The notes beneath the pieces are model-generated. The model saw nothing but the letters and a program-made list of their open reading frames with translations. It was not told the DNA's origin and ran no database searches. Shown here piece by piece: positions 1 to 9,438 of a stretch of 64,000 bases of DNA. Each line of letters starts with the position of its first letter. Positions within the stretch are counted from its first letter, which is position 1. The stretch spans positions 248,001-312,000 of the forward strand of contig NZ_LGLW01000003.1 of assembly GCF_013620795.1 (NCBI RefSeq), in the 5' to 3' direction. Both the position numbers and the translations under genes were made by a program. The DNA comes from Pseudomonas sp. Q2-TVG4-2 (GTDB taxonomy: Bacteria; Pseudomonadota; Gammaproteobacteria; Pseudomonadales; Pseudomonadaceae).

Positions 1-1129
1 CCCACAGAATCATGTGGATGGCCGTGTCGCCGAACACTGTCATCCACAGCAAGGTGAAGGCGGTTGGCACGAGCAATACGCCGGTAACGAACTCTCGGAT
101 GGTGCGGCCACGGGAAATACGCGCGATGAATAGGCCGACGAAGGGCGACCAGGCCAGCCACCAGCCCCAATAGAACAGCGTCCAGCCGCCGATCCAGTCG
201 TTGGGCTCGTAGGCGTAGAGGTTGAAGGTGGCGGTGACGATCTGCGAGAAGTAGTTACCAGTGTTCTGCACGAAGGTCTGCAGGATAAATACGGTTGGGC
301 CGGCAATCAGTACCAGCAGCAACAACAGCACGGCCAGCGTCAGGTTCAGTTCGGACAGTCGGCGTACACCCTTGTCCAGGCCGGTGACCACCGAGATGGT
401 CGCCAGCAGCGTGGTGCCCGCGATCAGTGCAATCTGCACCGGTACTGAAATCGGCAATCCATACAGGTGATTCAGGCCGGTATTGATCTGCGTAACGCCC
501 AGGCCCAACGAGGTGGCCACGCCGAGCACGGTGCCGATGATGGCGAAGATGTCCACAGCGTGACCAATGGGCCCGTAAATGCGTTCGCCGATCAGCGGGT
601 ACAGGGCTGAGCGCAGCGTGAGTGGCAGACCCTGGCGATAGCTGAAATACGCCAGAATCATCGCCACGATGGCGTAGATGGCCCAGGCATGCAGGCCCCA
701 GTGGAAGAAGGTGATCTTCATTGCTTCACGTGCGGCAGCAACCGTGCCACCTTCGCCAACCGGTGGCGAGAGGAAGTGCATGACCGGCTCGGCCACGCCG
801 AAGAACATCAGGCCGATGCCCATACCTGCCGAGAACAGCATCGAGAACCAGGTCAGATGGCTGTAGTCCGGCTCACTGTGGTCGGGACCGAGTTTGATTT
901 CCCCATAACGGCTGAGCGCCAGCAGTACGACCATCAGCAGGATGATCGCAACGGCAAGAATATAGAGCCAGCTGACGTTGGCGATGATCCAGGCCTGAAC
1001 CTCGCTGAAGACACTTTGGGCGTGTTCCGGGGTGGCGACGCTGTAGATCACCAGCAGCAGAATCAGAACGGCAGAGCCGTAGAAAACGGGGGGGTTTAGC
1101 GTGGGAGAAGAAGACTTTTTGGCCTCCAT
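1..1129 (-). CDS. BCCT-family betaine/choline/carnitine transporter (C-terminus outside window)
   Basis: Inner-membrane secondary transporter for quaternary ammonium osmolytes. About 376 N-terminal residues are present and the frame runs open off the left edge. The chosen ATG follows a GGAGCG ribosome site. Visible are successive hydrophobic helices, the family glycine motif GMGIG followed by FFGVAEP, and the tryptophan-rich signature [15 protein letters not shown] near the window edge. A GMGIG motif is typical of sodium-coupled members such as BetP, so sodium coupling is inferred. It sits upstream of comM on the same strand with about 216 bases between them. The exact substrate cannot be read from the sequence; choline or glycine betaine is most likely from the family. 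Confidence 0.92.
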   Translation of the reverse strand, partial: MEAKKSSSPTLNPPVFYGSAVLILLLVIYSVATPEHAQSVFSEVQAWIIANVSWLYILAVAIILLMVVLLALSRYGEIKLGPDHSEPDYSHLTWFSMLFSAGMGIGLMFFGVAEPVMHFLSPPVGEGGTVAAAREAMKITFFHWGLHAWAIYAIVAMILAYFSYRQGLPLTLRSALYPLIGERIYGPIGHAVDIFAIIGTVLGVATSLGLGVTQINTGLNHLYGLPISVPVQIALIAGTTLLATISVVTGLDKGVRRLSELNLTLAVLLLLLVLIAGPTVFILQTFVQNTGNYFSQIVTATFNLYAYEPNDWIGGWTLFYWGWWLAWSPFVGLFIARISRGRTIREFVTGVLLVPTAFTLLWMTVFGDTAIHMILW

Positions 1130-1345
1130 GCTGCGCTCCTTAATTACCGATTCGGGAGTGGCCGCCTGTGGCGAAGAGGGCGCAATCTAACATACTGGTC
1201 AGCTTTCGACCGGGCCCGTTCCGCGTCGACGAAGGTGCTACCGAGGATGTGACCGCTTGAAAGGGCAGGTTGCAGCAAGCGTTCTTATCTTATTTGCAAC
1301 CGCTCGATGGGTGCCGGCATCGTCGCCCAGATGCCGGTTAGCGGC

Positions 1346-2845
1346 TTAGCCCGCCTGGCTGCTGGGACGATATTGCAGAGCTTCGGCCAGGTGCGGGCGG
1401 CCAATGGACTCGACCTGCTGCAGGTCTGCCAGTGTGCGCGCCACTTTGAGGATCCGGTGTGCGGCCCGTAGCGACAAGCCGAGGCGCTCACAGGCGCGTT
1501 CAAGCCACTGCTGATCGTCGGCTTGCAGCCGGCAATGGCTGCGCAGGCCGGCCAGATCGAGGAAGGCGTTGGCGCAACCCTGACGCTGGAGCTGGATGCG
1601 CCGTGCATCAGCCACCTGTTCGGCGACCAACAGGGTGGTTTCGTGACTGGCCGGTGGGGCATTCAGCGCGGTGGCTTCGCGGGCAACCGTCAGGTGCAGG
1701 TCGATGCGGTCCAGCAACGGCCCGGACAGCTTGCCACGGTAGCGCTGGATCTGGTCCGGTGAGCAGCGGCAACGCCCGCTGGGATCACCCAGGTAACCAC
1801 AGGGACAGGGATTCATCGCCGCAACCAATTGGAATCGCGCCGGAAAGCGCACCTTGTCGCGGGCTCGGGCGATAACGATGCAGCCTGATTCCAGCGGCTC
1901 GCGAAGCACCTCCAGTACCTTGCGGTCGAACTCCGGCAATTCATCCAGAAACAGCACGCCCTGGTGCGCCAGGGTGATTTCGCCCGGCCGCGGCCGGCTG
2001 CCTCCGCCAACCAGTGCCGGGCCCGAGGCGCTGTGATGGGGCTGCCGAAACGGCCGCTGCGGCCAGTGCTGCAGCGGCGACTGGCTGGCGACTGAGTGGA
2101 TGGCCGCGACTTCCAGCGCTTCCTGTTCTTCAAGCGGCGGCAGCAAGCCGGGAAGACGGCTGGCTAGCAGCGTTTTGCCCGTGCCAGGCGGGCCGGAAAA
2201 AAGCAGGTTGTGCGCGCCCGCGGCGGCCACCAGCAGGCCGCGCTTGGCGGCCGCTTGACCCTGTACATCGGCCAGGTCGGGGTAGGGCAGCACCTGGCGC
2301 AGCAGGCCTTGTGCCTGGAAGGGCGGGATGATTGTTGCGCCGTTAAAGTGCGCGGCCACCTCAAGCAGGTGATCGGCGGCATAGACGATCAGGCCGGACG
2401 CCAGGCTGGCTTCTTCGGCATTTGCCTTTGGCACCAGCAGGGCGCGGCCGGCCTGGCGTGCAGCCAGCGCGGCGGGCAGCACGCCCTGGACGGATCGTAG
2501 CGCGCCGGACAGGGCCAGCTCACCCAGGCACTCCAGGGTGTCGAGGCGATCCGCGGGAATCTGTCCACTCGCCGCAAGAATGCCCAGGGCAATGGCCAGG
2601 TCAAAGCGGCCGCCATCTTTCGGCAGATCAGCAGGGGCGAGATTGAGGGTGATGCGGCGGGCTGGGAAGTCGAATCCGGAGGTAAGGATCGCGCTGCGCA
2701 CGCGGTCCTTGCTCTCCTTGACCGCAGTCTCCGGCAGGCCGACCAATGCCAGTGAAGGCAGTCCATTGGCGAGGTGCGCTTCCACCGTCACGGTGGGGGC
2801 TTCCACGCCCACCTGGGCGCGGCTATGGACGATTGCGAGGGACAT
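1346..2845 (-). CDS. comM: YifB/ComM family Mg-chelatase-like AAA+ ATPase
   Basis: 499 residues, full length for ComM/YifB, a hexameric helicase that promotes branch migration during natural transformation. The N-terminal Lon-protease-like fold begins MSLAIVHSRAQVG; the AAA+ core has Walker A GPPGTGKT and Walker B LFLDELPEF, followed by the Cys-rich segment NPCPCGYLGDPSGRCRC seen in the family, and a C-terminal Mg-chelatase domain. The family function is established in Vibrio and Haemophilus; competence in this organism is inferred (P. stutzeri is naturally transformable). It is followed by an 8-bp hairpin at 1314-1337 that lacks a U-tract, so termination there is uncertain. Confidence 0.93.
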   Translation of the reverse strand: MSLAIVHSRAQVGVEAPTVTVEAHLANGLPSLALVGLPETAVKESKDRVRSAILTSGFDFPARRITLNLAPADLPKDGGRFDLAIALGILAASGQIPADRLDTLECLGELALSGALRSVQGVLPAALAARQAGRALLVPKANAEEASLASGLIVYAADHLLEVAAHFNGATIIPPFQAQGLLRQVLPYPDLADVQGQAAAKRGLLVAAAGAHNLLFSGPPGTGKTLLASRLPGLLPPLEEQEALEVAAIHSVASQSPLQHWPQRPFRQPHHSASGPALVGGGSRPRPGEITLAHQGVLFLDELPEFDRKVLEVLREPLESGCIVIARARDKVRFPARFQLVAAMNPCPCGYLGDPSGRCRCSPDQIQRYRGKLSGPLLDRIDLHLTVAREATALNAPPASHETTLLVAEQVADARRIQLQRQGCANAFLDLAGLRSHCRLQADDQQWLERACERLGLSLRAAHRILKVARTLADLQQVESIGRPHLAEALQYRPSSQAG

Positions 2846-2877
2846 CCGATCACTCCTTGATCGTGACGCCTTCCGGT

Positions 2878-3141
2878 CTATTCGGACGCGGGCGGCGCGA
2901 GTTTCTCTTCCAGTTCGGCGACCTTGGTTTCCAGGGCTTCAAGACGCGCTCGGGTACGTGCGAGGACAACCATCTGGCTGTCGAACTCATCGCGGCTAAC
3001 AACATCCAGCTTGCTCAGCGCGCCCTGCACGATTCCTTTGAGCTGCGCTTCGATTTCAGGACGGGGCAGCGACGTTTCGCCGTTGAACAGGCGCGAAGCC
3101 TGGGAGCCGATGGCATCGAGAAGAGCTTTGGGTGGGAACAT
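2878..3141 (-). CDS. ubiK: UbiK/YqiC accessory factor for ubiquinone biosynthesis (BMFP domain)
   Basis: 87 residues beginning MFPPKALLDAIG, with a C-terminal coiled coil rich in Glu and Leu (LEALETKVAELEEKL). UbiK assists the ubiquinone synthesis complex with UbiJ and binds lipids. The start at 3141 is preferred because an AGGTG ribosome site lies 6 bases ahead of it; an in-frame ATG two codons upstream (3147) is almost on top of that site. The longer open frame to 3360 is an unlikely start because it runs across the sigma-54 promoter of the divergent glnK operon. Downstream lies comM in the same direction, 32 bases away. Confidence 0.88.
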   Translation of the reverse strand: MFPPKALLDAIGSQASRLFNGETSLPRPEIEAQLKGIVQGALSKLDVVSRDEFDSQMVVLARTRARLEALETKVAELEEKLAPPASE

Positions 3142-3240
3142 GAGCATCACCTGTTTCTGAGCGGCCAGCAGTGTAGCACGGCCTGTCTGGGGGCGATTTT
3201 TGCCAGCGTGCACGTTTATGGACAGGCGTTTGCGTCTCGG

Positions 3241-3257
3241 TGCGCAGTATTGGTGCG
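3241..3257 (+). promoter_or_regulatory. Candidate NtrC (NRI) enhancer site
   Basis: TGCGCA-N5-GGTGCG against the NtrC consensus TGCACC-N5-GGTGCA gives 9 of 12 matching bases with exact spacing. It is centred about 110 bases upstream of the start expected from the sigma-54 promoter, a normal enhancer distance. A weaker half-site begins at 3209 (TGCACG). Confidence 0.5.
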
Positions 3258-3333
3258 CGGTTTCGCTGATCCGCGAGCGGTGCGGTCGCGCGCTGACGCC
3301 ATGGAACGCGCCAGGCCGGACCTTTCGGAAAGC

Positions 3334-3349
3334 TGGCACTGATTCTGCT
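3334..3349 (+). promoter_or_regulatory. Sigma-54 (RpoN) promoter of the glnK operon
   Basis: TGGCACTGATTCTGCT matches the -24/-12 consensus TGGCAC-N5-TTGCW at every position but one, and the GG and GC dinucleotides are correctly spaced. Transcription would start near 3360 and read into glnK-amtB1-amtB2, the expected arrangement for nitrogen-limitation control. Confidence 0.8.
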
Positions 3350-3486
3350 TGGTGGCCCATGACGATGCACCAGAGCGTTGCGGTGCCAAGGCGATTCGGG
3401 ACGTTTCGTCGGTTTGGCTGATGGTGTCGGGAGTCGTTCGGCTACGCCGGCGCGTTACAAGAGCCAGACACTGAGCTTAGACTTGA

Positions 3487-3873
<387 letters not shown>

Positions 3874-3895
3874 TCGGCCAGGTCGCGTAGCGGGC

Positions 3896-3926
3896 GAAGC
3901 CAGCCAGGCCAACCGAGTCTGGCTTC
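3896..3926 (+). promoter_or_regulatory. Intercistronic hairpin between glnK and amtB1
   Basis: A perfect 8-bp inverted repeat GAAGCCAG/CTGGCTTC with a 15-base loop lies just downstream of the glnK stop. There is no U-tract, so it is more likely a processing or stability element, or a partial attenuator that sets the ratio of GlnK to AmtB, than a full terminator. This role is inferred. Confidence 0.35.
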
Positions 3927-4006
3927 ACACCTTCACGCACGATCCGATCATTACGATTGCCTGCCGTTAGCAGGCCTACGAACCCCCACGCCCCAGGAGT
4001 AAAACC

Positions 4007-5323
4007 ATGACTCTGCGAAAAATCGCAGGGCTAGGAGCCCTTTTGTCTCTGATAAGCCCCGGCATCGCCATGGCGCAAGAGGCAACGCTGGATTCAGGCG
4101 ATACGGCATGGATGCTTACAGCTACCGCGCTGGTCCTGTTCATGACGATTCCGGGCCTGGCGCTGTTCTACAGCGGCATGGTCCGCGCCAAAAATATCTT
4201 GTCGGTCATGATGCAATGCTTCGCCATCACTGGCCTGATGAGCATTCTCTGGATGGTCTACGGCTACAGCCTGGCGTTCGACACGACTGGCATGGAAGCG
4301 GGCATCACCAATCTCAGTTCGTTCATCGGTGGATTCGACCGCGTTTTCCTCAGCGGCCTGACCCCTGACGCCCTCACCGGTACTGTTCCGGAGAGCGTCT
4401 TTATCACCTTCCAGATGACCTTCGCCATCATCACCCCGGCGCTGATCGTCGGCGCTTTCGCCGAGCGCATGAAATTCTCCGCGATGCTGGTGTTCATGGG
4501 CGTCTGGTTCACCCTGGTCTATGCCCCGATCGCGCACATGGTCTGGGGCGGCGACGGCGGCCTGATGTGGGACTGGGGCGTGATCGACTTCGCCGGTGGC
4601 ACCGTGGTGCACATCAACGCCGGTATCGCCGGGCTGGTGGCCTGCATCGTGCTCGGCAAGCGCAGGGGATTTCCAACCACACCGATGGCACCGCACAACC
4701 TGGGTCTGACGTTGATCGGTGCGGCGATGCTCTGGATCGGCTGGTTCGGCTTCAACGCCGGCTCCTCCCTGGGTGCCAACGGCACGGCCGGTATGGCAAT
4801 GCTGGTGACACAGATCGCGACGGCTGCTGCGGCACTGGCCTGGATGTTCGCCGAGTGGCTGATGCACGGCAAACCCAGCGCGCTGGGCATTGCCTCGGGC
4901 GTGGTTGCCGGTCTGGTCGCCATCACCCCGGCTGCCGGCACGGTCGGTCCGATGGGAGCGCTGATCATCGGTTTGGCGTCTGGTGTCGTTTGCTTATTCT
5001 GCGCCACCAGCCTGAAGCGCAAGTTCGGCTATGACGATTCCCTGGACGCCTTTGGCGTGCATGGGGTCGGTGGCATCGTCGGTGCATTGTTGACGGGTGT
5101 ATTCGCAGCGCCGGCGCTGGGCGGCTTCGGTGAGGTGGACAACATCGCGTTGCAGCTGTGGATACAGCTCAAGGGGGTGATCTTTACCGTCGTGTACACC
5201 GCCATCGTCACCTTCGTGATTCTCAAGGTGATCGACGGGGTGATGGGCCTGCGCGTCAGCGAAGAAGAAGAAACCATCGGCCTCGACCTCAGCCTGCACA
5301 ACGAACGCGGCTACAACCTGTAA
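4007..5323 (+). CDS. amtB: Ammonium transporter AmtB, first copy
   Basis: 438 residues. A cleavable signal peptide (MTLRKIAGLGALLSLI, ending near AMAQ) precedes 11 transmembrane segments, as in processed AmtB proteins. The channel signature is present: the aspartate in WGVIDFAGGTVVH, the first pore histidine in VVHINAG and the second in FGVHGVGG. The trimer conducts ammonium across the inner membrane and is blocked by de-uridylylated GlnK, the product of the preceding gene. The ribosome site AGGAG lies 7 bases before the ATG. The C-terminal tail GLRVSEEEETIGLDLSLHNERGY resembles the cytoplasmic GlnK-docking region of the family. Confidence 0.97.
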   Translation: MTLRKIAGLGALLSLISPGIAMAQEATLDSGDTAWMLTATALVLFMTIPGLALFYSGMVRAKNILSVMMQCFAITGLMSILWMVYGYSLAFDTTGMEAGITNLSSFIGGFDRVFLSGLTPDALTGTVPESVFITFQMTFAIITPALIVGAFAERMKFSAMLVFMGVWFTLVYAPIAHMVWGGDGGLMWDWGVIDFAGGTVVHINAGIAGLVACIVLGKRRGFPTTPMAPHNLGLTLIGAAMLWIGWFGFNAGSSLGANGTAGMAMLVTQIATAAAALAWMFAEWLMHGKPSALGIASGVVAGLVAITPAAGTVGPMGALIIGLASGVVCLFCATSLKRKFGYDDSLDAFGVHGVGGIVGALLTGVFAAPALGGFGEVDNIALQLWIQLKGVIFTVVYTAIVTFVILKVIDGVMGLRVSEEEETIGLDLSLHNERGYNL

Positions 5324-5334
5324 GCACACGGAGC

Positions 5335-5357
5335 GCGCCCGGAGCCAACCCGGGCGC
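5335..5357 (+). promoter_or_regulatory. Intercistronic GC-rich hairpin between amtB1 and amtB2
   Basis: GCGCCCGG/CCGGGCGC forms an 8-bp stem with a 7-base loop, 12 bases after the amtB1 stop and not followed by U residues. It could stabilise the upstream mRNA or partially attenuate amtB2. The role is inferred. Confidence 0.35.
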
Positions 5358-5401
5358 CTTAACCGAATGGCGCCCAGGCGCTCGGCAAAAGGTGAAAAAT
5401 A

Positions 5402-6655
5402 ATGGATAGCACAGCACTGATACCCGTTCAGTACGGACTCGATACCTTTTATTTCCTCATCTGCGGCGCGCTGGTGATGTGGATGGCGGCCGGTTTCTCC
5501 ATGCTCGAAGCCGGTCTGGTTCGGGCGAAGAACACCGCCGAGATCCTGACTAAGAACATCGTGCTCTACGCCGTGGCGTCGATCATGTACCTGCTGATCG
5601 GCTACTACATCATGTACTCCAGCCCGGACGGCGGCATCCTGCCGAGCCTGGGCTTCCTGATCGGTGACGAAAACGCGGCGGACGTGGTCGCCGCCGGTGG
5701 CGAAGACGCGCCGTACTACTCGACCCGCGCCGATTTCTTCTTCCAGGTGGTGTTCGCCGCGACCTGCATGTCCGTCGTTTCCGGTGCGGTAGCCGAGCGG
5801 ATGAAGCTGTGGGCGTTCATCGCCTTCGCCGTGGTGATGACAGGCGTCATATACCCGGTGCAGGGCTTCTGGAAGTGGGGCGGCGGCTTCCTCGATGCAG
5901 CTGGCTTTCTCGACTTCGCAGGTTCCGGCCTGGTGCACATGGCAGGCGCCTCCGCTGCTCTGGCTGGCGTACTGCTGCTCGGTCCGCGTAATGGCAAGTA
6001 CGGCCCGAACGGCCAGATCAACGCCATCCCCGGGGCGAACCTACCGTTGGCAACGCTGGGCGCGTTCATCCTCTGGATGGGCTGGTTCGGCTTCAATGGC
6101 GGTTCGCAGCTGAAAATGAGCACCATCGAAGACGCCAACGCGGTCGCTCAGGTGTTCACCAATACCAACATGGCAGCAGCCGGTGGCTTGGTCGCTGCGC
6201 TGATCACCGCCCGGCTGCTGTTCGGCAAGTCCGACCTGACCATGGTTCTGAACGGCGCGCTGGCCGGGTTGGTGGCCATTACGGCCGAACCGCTGACCCC
6301 GACCGCCCTGCAGTCTGTACTGATCGGTGGCGTCGGTGGAGTGCTGGTGGTGTTCAGCATCCTCGGCCTGGACAAGCTCAAGCTCGATGACCCGGTCGGC
6401 GCCATTTCGGTGCACGGTGTTGTCGGTATGTGGGGCCTATTGGCGGTACCGCTGACCAATGCGGACGCGACCTTCGGTGCGCAGCTGTTGGGGCTGGTTT
6501 CGATCTTCGCCTGGGTATTCATCGCCAGCCTGATTGTCTGGGGCCTTCTTAAGGCGGTGATCGGTCTGCGCGTCAGCGAAGAGGAGGAATACGAAGGGGT
6601 CGACGTCGTCGAGTGCGGCCTCGAAGCCTACCCGGAGTTCACCAGCAAGCGCTGA
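5402..6655 (+). CDS. amtB: Ammonium transporter AmtB, second (divergent) copy
   Basis: 417 residues with 11 predicted membrane segments. Unlike the first copy it lacks a signal peptide and begins with a short periplasmic N-terminus (MDSTALIPVQYGL). Pore features are kept: aspartate in GFLDFAGSG, histidines in GLVHMAGAS and SVHGVVGMWG. It carries an acidic insert (GDENAADVVAAGGEDAPYYS) between early helices and a different C-terminal tail (EEEEYEGVDVVECGLEAYPEF). It is 78 bases downstream of amtB1 in one operon that ends at a strong terminator. The two copies are clearly paralogous subfamilies rather than a recent duplication, which suggests different affinity or GlnK sensitivity; that is inferred. 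Confidence 0.95.
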   Translation: MDSTALIPVQYGLDTFYFLICGALVMWMAAGFSMLEAGLVRAKNTAEILTKNIVLYAVASIMYLLIGYYIMYSSPDGGILPSLGFLIGDENAADVVAAGGEDAPYYSTRADFFFQVVFAATCMSVVSGAVAERMKLWAFIAFAVVMTGVIYPVQGFWKWGGGFLDAAGFLDFAGSGLVHMAGASAALAGVLLLGPRNGKYGPNGQINAIPGANLPLATLGAFILWMGWFGFNGGSQLKMSTIEDANAVAQVFTNTNMAAAGGLVAALITARLLFGKSDLTMVLNGALAGLVAITAEPLTPTALQSVLIGGVGGVLVVFSILGLDKLKLDDPVGAISVHGVVGMWGLLAVPLTNADATFGAQLLGLVSIFAWVFIASLIVWGLLKAVIGLRVSEEEEYEGVDVVECGLEAYPEFTSKR

Positions 6656-6672
6656 TTGGCAAGCGGATGAGG

Positions 6673-6701
6673 AGGGCGCCTGCGGGCGCCCTTTGTTTTT
6701 T
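6673..6701 (+). terminator. Rho-independent terminator of glnK-amtB1-amtB2
   Basis: A GC stem AGGGCGCC/GGCGCCCT with a 4-base loop is followed directly by a T-rich run (TTGTTTTTTT), 18 bases after the amtB2 stop. Confidence 0.88.
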
Positions 6702-6752
6702 CTGGCGTCGCGCTAGAATGCGCCGGTTCAGGTGATCACAGAGGCTTCCAGC

Positions 6753-7178
6753 ATGTGGCAACAGACGATGATCACGTTGCGTCCGAGGCCGCGAGGTTTT
6801 CACCTGATTACCGACGAGCTGCTTGCACAACTGCCGGAACTGCAACAATGCCCGGTCGGTCTGTTACACCTGTGGCTGCGTCATACCTCGGCCTCGCTGA
6901 CTATCAACGAGAATGCCGACGGTGCGGTGCGCCGCGATTTCGAGCGGTTTTTCAATCGCCTGGTGCCGCAAGGCCAGGGCGGCTACGAACATGACTACGA
7001 AGGGCCGGATGATCTGCCGGCACATTTCAAGGCGAGTTTGCTCGGTTGCCAGGTGAGTTTGCCGGTCAGCGAGGGGCGACTGGCATTGGGGGCTTGGCAA
7101 GGTATCTATCTGGGCGAACACCGAGATCAGGGTGGCGCCAGGCAGATCCTTGCGACGCTGTACGGGATGGCAAGTTGA
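6753..7178 (+). CDS. YjbQ family protein (UPF0047)
   Basis: 141 residues starting [16 protein letters not shown]. The family signature [14 protein letters not shown], the motif [11 protein letters not shown] and the ending LGTWQ-like [14 protein letters not shown] are present. Family members form trimers and some show weak thiamine-phosphate synthase activity; the physiological role is not settled. The ATG at 6753 is chosen because GAGG lies 8 bases upstream; an in-frame start at 6732 has no ribosome site. A TAGAAT -10 element at 6714-6719 probably drives it. It follows the glnK operon terminator, so it is transcribed separately. Confidence 0.85.
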   Translation: MWQQTMITLRPRPRGFHLITDELLAQLPELQQCPVGLLHLWLRHTSASLTINENADGAVRRDFERFFNRLVPQGQGGYEHDYEGPDDLPAHFKASLLGCQVSLPVSEGRLALGAWQGIYLGEHRDQGGARQILATLYGMAS

Positions 7179-7217
7179 ATTTTTTTTGGCGATGGCGAAC
7201 AAAGCTCATCGCTGGGC

Positions 7218-7223
7218 TATAAC
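7218..7223 (+). promoter_or_regulatory. -10 element for sutA
   Basis: TATAAC lies 30 bases ahead of the sutA ATG. The -35 region at the proper distance (GAACAA) is weak, so only the -10 is claimed. Confidence 0.4.
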
Positions 7224-7252
7224 TTCCGCTTTGGCAAGGTACGAGGTTGAAC

Positions 7253-7591
7253 ATGAGTGACGAAGAATTAGAACAAGACGATCTGGACGTTAGCGACGAG
7301 GAGGATAGCGAGGAGCTGGCCGCTGCGGACGACGGCGAGGCAGACAACGGCGCCGACGACGAGGGCACTGACAGCGAACGCGCGACCCCGACGAGCAAGA
7401 AGGCCAAGGCCAAGACGGTCGTGGTCGAGGAGTTGCCGAGCCTGGAAGCCAAGCAGAAAGAGCGTGACGAGCTGGCCCGTGCAATGGAGGAGTTCCTGGC
7501 GCGCGGTGGGCGTGTGCAGGAGGTAGAACCCAATGTCGTTGCTGACCCGCCCAAGAAGCCCGACAGCAAGTATGGCAGCCGACCTATCTGA
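7253..7591 (+). CDS. sutA: SutA-like RNA polymerase-binding transcription factor
   Basis: 112 residues, very acidic N-terminal half (EEELEQDD-like start, many Asp/Glu), a conserved central helix LEAKQKERDELARAMEEFLARGG and the invariant-looking tail VVADPPKKPDSKYGSRPI. I recognise this as the SutA family of Pseudomonas, which binds RNA polymerase and helps slow-growing cells maintain transcription. The ATG at 7253 follows GAGG by 7 bases; a TTG two codons earlier is unlikely. It stands alone between yjbQ and a bidirectional terminator, and a TATAAC -10 lies 30 bases ahead. The assignment rests on remembered family sequence and on P. aeruginosa gene order. Confidence 0.82.
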   Translation: MSDEELEQDDLDVSDEEDSEELAAADDGEADNGADDEGTDSERATPTSKKAKAKTVVVEELPSLEAKQKERDELARAMEEFLARGGRVQEVEPNVVADPPKKPDSKYGSRPI

Positions 7592-7684
7592 GCCGGTGAC
7601 GCCGGGATTGCACAGGCGCGCCATCTCACGCCTGTAGTGGTCGGGTCGTTACCCGGCCGCTCGTTCCCGATGCGTGACCGCAGC

Positions 7685-7715
7685 AAAGCCCAACACTGCC
7701 GTGTTGGGCTTTGTC
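7685..7715. terminator. Bidirectional terminator between sutA and the HAD gene
   Basis: A perfect 12-bp stem AAAGCCCAACAC/GTGTTGGGCTTT with a TGCC loop lies between two convergent genes. The flanking A and T runs allow termination in both directions, although the U-tracts are short. Confidence 0.8.
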
Positions 7716-7738
7716 GTATCTGCAGGGCGGTTAGTTGA

Positions 7739-8434
7739 TTATGACCAGCGTGCCAGCAACGCTGGAAGCTCTGCCAGGCTTTGTACTTCAGCGTCTGGTT
7801 GGCCTTCGTGCTGCCAGGATTTGCCGCCGGGATTGAACCAGATCGCTCGAACACCGGCGCGCTGCGCCCCGCCGATATCGTCGTCAGGGTGATCGCCGAT
7901 GTGCACGGCATGTTCAGCCTTCACGCCAGCGCGCTCAAGCGCTTCCTGAAACGGGCGCGGGTCCGGCTTGCCGATGCCGAGGTCTTCCGCGCACAGGGTG
8001 AACTGGAAATAGTCGGCCAGACCTAGCCGCCGCACGTCAGCATTACCGTTGGTCAGTACACCGAGTGTGTAGTGATTAGCCAGATGTTCCAGGGTGGGAT
8101 GCACATCGGGGAAGAGATCAATGGCATGCCGGGCTTCCAGAAACACCTCAAACGCTTGATCGGCGATAGCGCGTGCTTCTCCATCCGGATAGCCAGCGTC
8201 ATGCAGAGCGTGGAAGAGAATGCGCCGCCGCAGTTCGCTGATGCGGTGCTTCAGGCCCGGCTCGGACTCGACCAGCATGCGCCGGATCGCGGCCAGCGAC
8301 TCCACCGGAAAGCCTCTTAGACGCGACGCATGTTGGTCGAGCCAGTCCCGCAGACGGATTTCCGCGCTGTGAATGACGGGGCCTACATCCCAGAGCGTGT
8401 CGTCGAGGTCGAAGGTGATCAGCTGGATACTCAT
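7739..8434 (-). CDS. HAD-superfamily hydrolase (haloacid dehalogenase-like phosphatase)
   Basis: 231 residues. HAD motif I is FDLDDTLWD with both aspartates, motif [10 protein letters not shown], motif III lysine in [10 protein letters not shown] and motif [14 protein letters not shown]. The helical cap after motif I is of the C1 type seen in small-molecule phosphatases. Its ATG overlaps the xerC stop by 4 bases (ATGA), so the two are translationally coupled and the gene is last in the lptM operon. The substrate is unknown; Pseudomonas conserves this phosphatase next to xerC. Confidence 0.9.
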   Translation of the reverse strand: MSIQLITFDLDDTLWDVGPVIHSAEIRLRDWLDQHASRLRGFPVESLAAIRRMLVESEPGLKHRISELRRRILFHALHDAGYPDGEARAIADQAFEVFLEARHAIDLFPDVHPTLEHLANHYTLGVLTNGNADVRRLGLADYFQFTLCAEDLGIGKPDPRPFQEALERAGVKAEHAVHIGDHPDDDIGGAQRAGVRAIWFNPGGKSWQHEGQPDAEVQSLAELPALLARWS

Positions 8435-9330
8435 TGCTCGCTGTCCTGTTTGCGTCGGGCACGTGGATGCGCCTGATCATAGACCTTGGCCAGGTGCTGG
8501 AAGTCCAAGTGTGTATAGATCTGTGTGGTGCCGATGTCAGCATGGCCGAGCAACTCCTGCACCGAGCGCAGGTCCTGAGAGGATTCCAGTATGTGACTGG
8601 CGAAGCTGTGGCGGAGCATGTGCGGATGCAGATGCTGGCCAAGTTCACGCACGCCGGCCTGGCGTACTCGGAGTTGTACCGCGCGAGCACCGAGGCGGCG
8701 CCCCTGCTGGCTAACGAACACTGCACCATCGGCGGGATTGCTCAGGGCCCGCAGCGGCAGCCAGGTCTGCAGCGCTTCGAGTGCCTTGCGACCGATGGGT
8801 AGCACGCGCTCCTTGTTGCCCTTGCCATGGACATGGACCAGTCTGGCAGACAGATCGAGCTGATCGAGGTTTAGCCCGACCAGTTCAGCCAGGCGCAATC
8901 CCGATGAATAGAACAGCTCGAGGATGGCCTGGTCGCGATGACCAATGAAGTCGTCTTCGATACCGCCGTCGAGCAGCTGCATGGCCCGGTCGGTGTCGAG
9001 CAGGCGCGGCAGACGCTTGTCGCCCTTGGGAGCGGAAATTCCAGCCGCCGGGTCATGGGCGCAGCGCCCTTCCTGATTGAGGTAACGATAGAGGCCGCGC
9101 AGCGACGACAGCAAGCGCGCCAGGCTGCGGCTGGATTGACCCTGGCGATGTTGGTCGGCGATCAATTGGCGAACGTGGGCGCTTTTCAGCTCGGCCCATT
9201 CCGCCAGATGCTGCTTCTGGCAGAAGGCCGTGGCCTTGACCAGGTCGCGCCGATAGCCATCGAGTGTATGGGGTGACACCTGCCGTTCACTGCGCAGGTG
9301 CTCGAAATAGGCGTCGAGATCGGCTTGCAT
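8431..9330 (-). CDS. xerC: Site-specific tyrosine recombinase XerC
   Basis: 299 residues. XerC acts with XerD at dif to resolve chromosome dimers at the FtsK-bearing septum. The N-terminal SAM-like DNA-binding domain begins [19 protein letters not shown]. Catalytic residues are visible: Arg in SSGLRLAEL, Lys in [11 protein letters not shown], His/Arg in [10 protein letters not shown], His in LGHADIG and the nucleophile Tyr in TTQIYTHL. The start at 9330 is chosen for a GGGAG ribosome site and family length; the frame extends upstream to 9387 without support. It is known as sss in Pseudomonas. Confidence 0.96.
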   Translation of the reverse strand: MQADLDAYFEHLRSERQVSPHTLDGYRRDLVKATAFCQKQHLAEWAELKSAHVRQLIADQHRQGQSSRSLARLLSSLRGLYRYLNQEGRCAHDPAAGISAPKGDKRLPRLLDTDRAMQLLDGGIEDDFIGHRDQAILELFYSSGLRLAELVGLNLDQLDLSARLVHVHGKGNKERVLPIGRKALEALQTWLPLRALSNPADGAVFVSQQGRRLGARAVQLRVRQAGVRELGQHLHPHMLRHSFASHILESSQDLRSVQELLGHADIGTTQIYTHLDFQHLAKVYDQAHPRARRKQDSEQ

Positions 9331-9438
9331 CGGAAGGCTCCCATCGGTCGAAGAAGCAGCTACAGGCCTCAAGCTGCAAATAAACACGCAAGTAGCCAGC
9401 CTCGGTTCGACACTGAGCCTTCACGCCGCTGGCGTGCG

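Noticed and set aside
3364-3386. TGCACC...GGTGCC inverted repeat that looks like an NtrC site near the glnK promoter.
   Set aside because: The spacer is 10 bases, not 5, and it lies downstream of the sigma-54 promoter.
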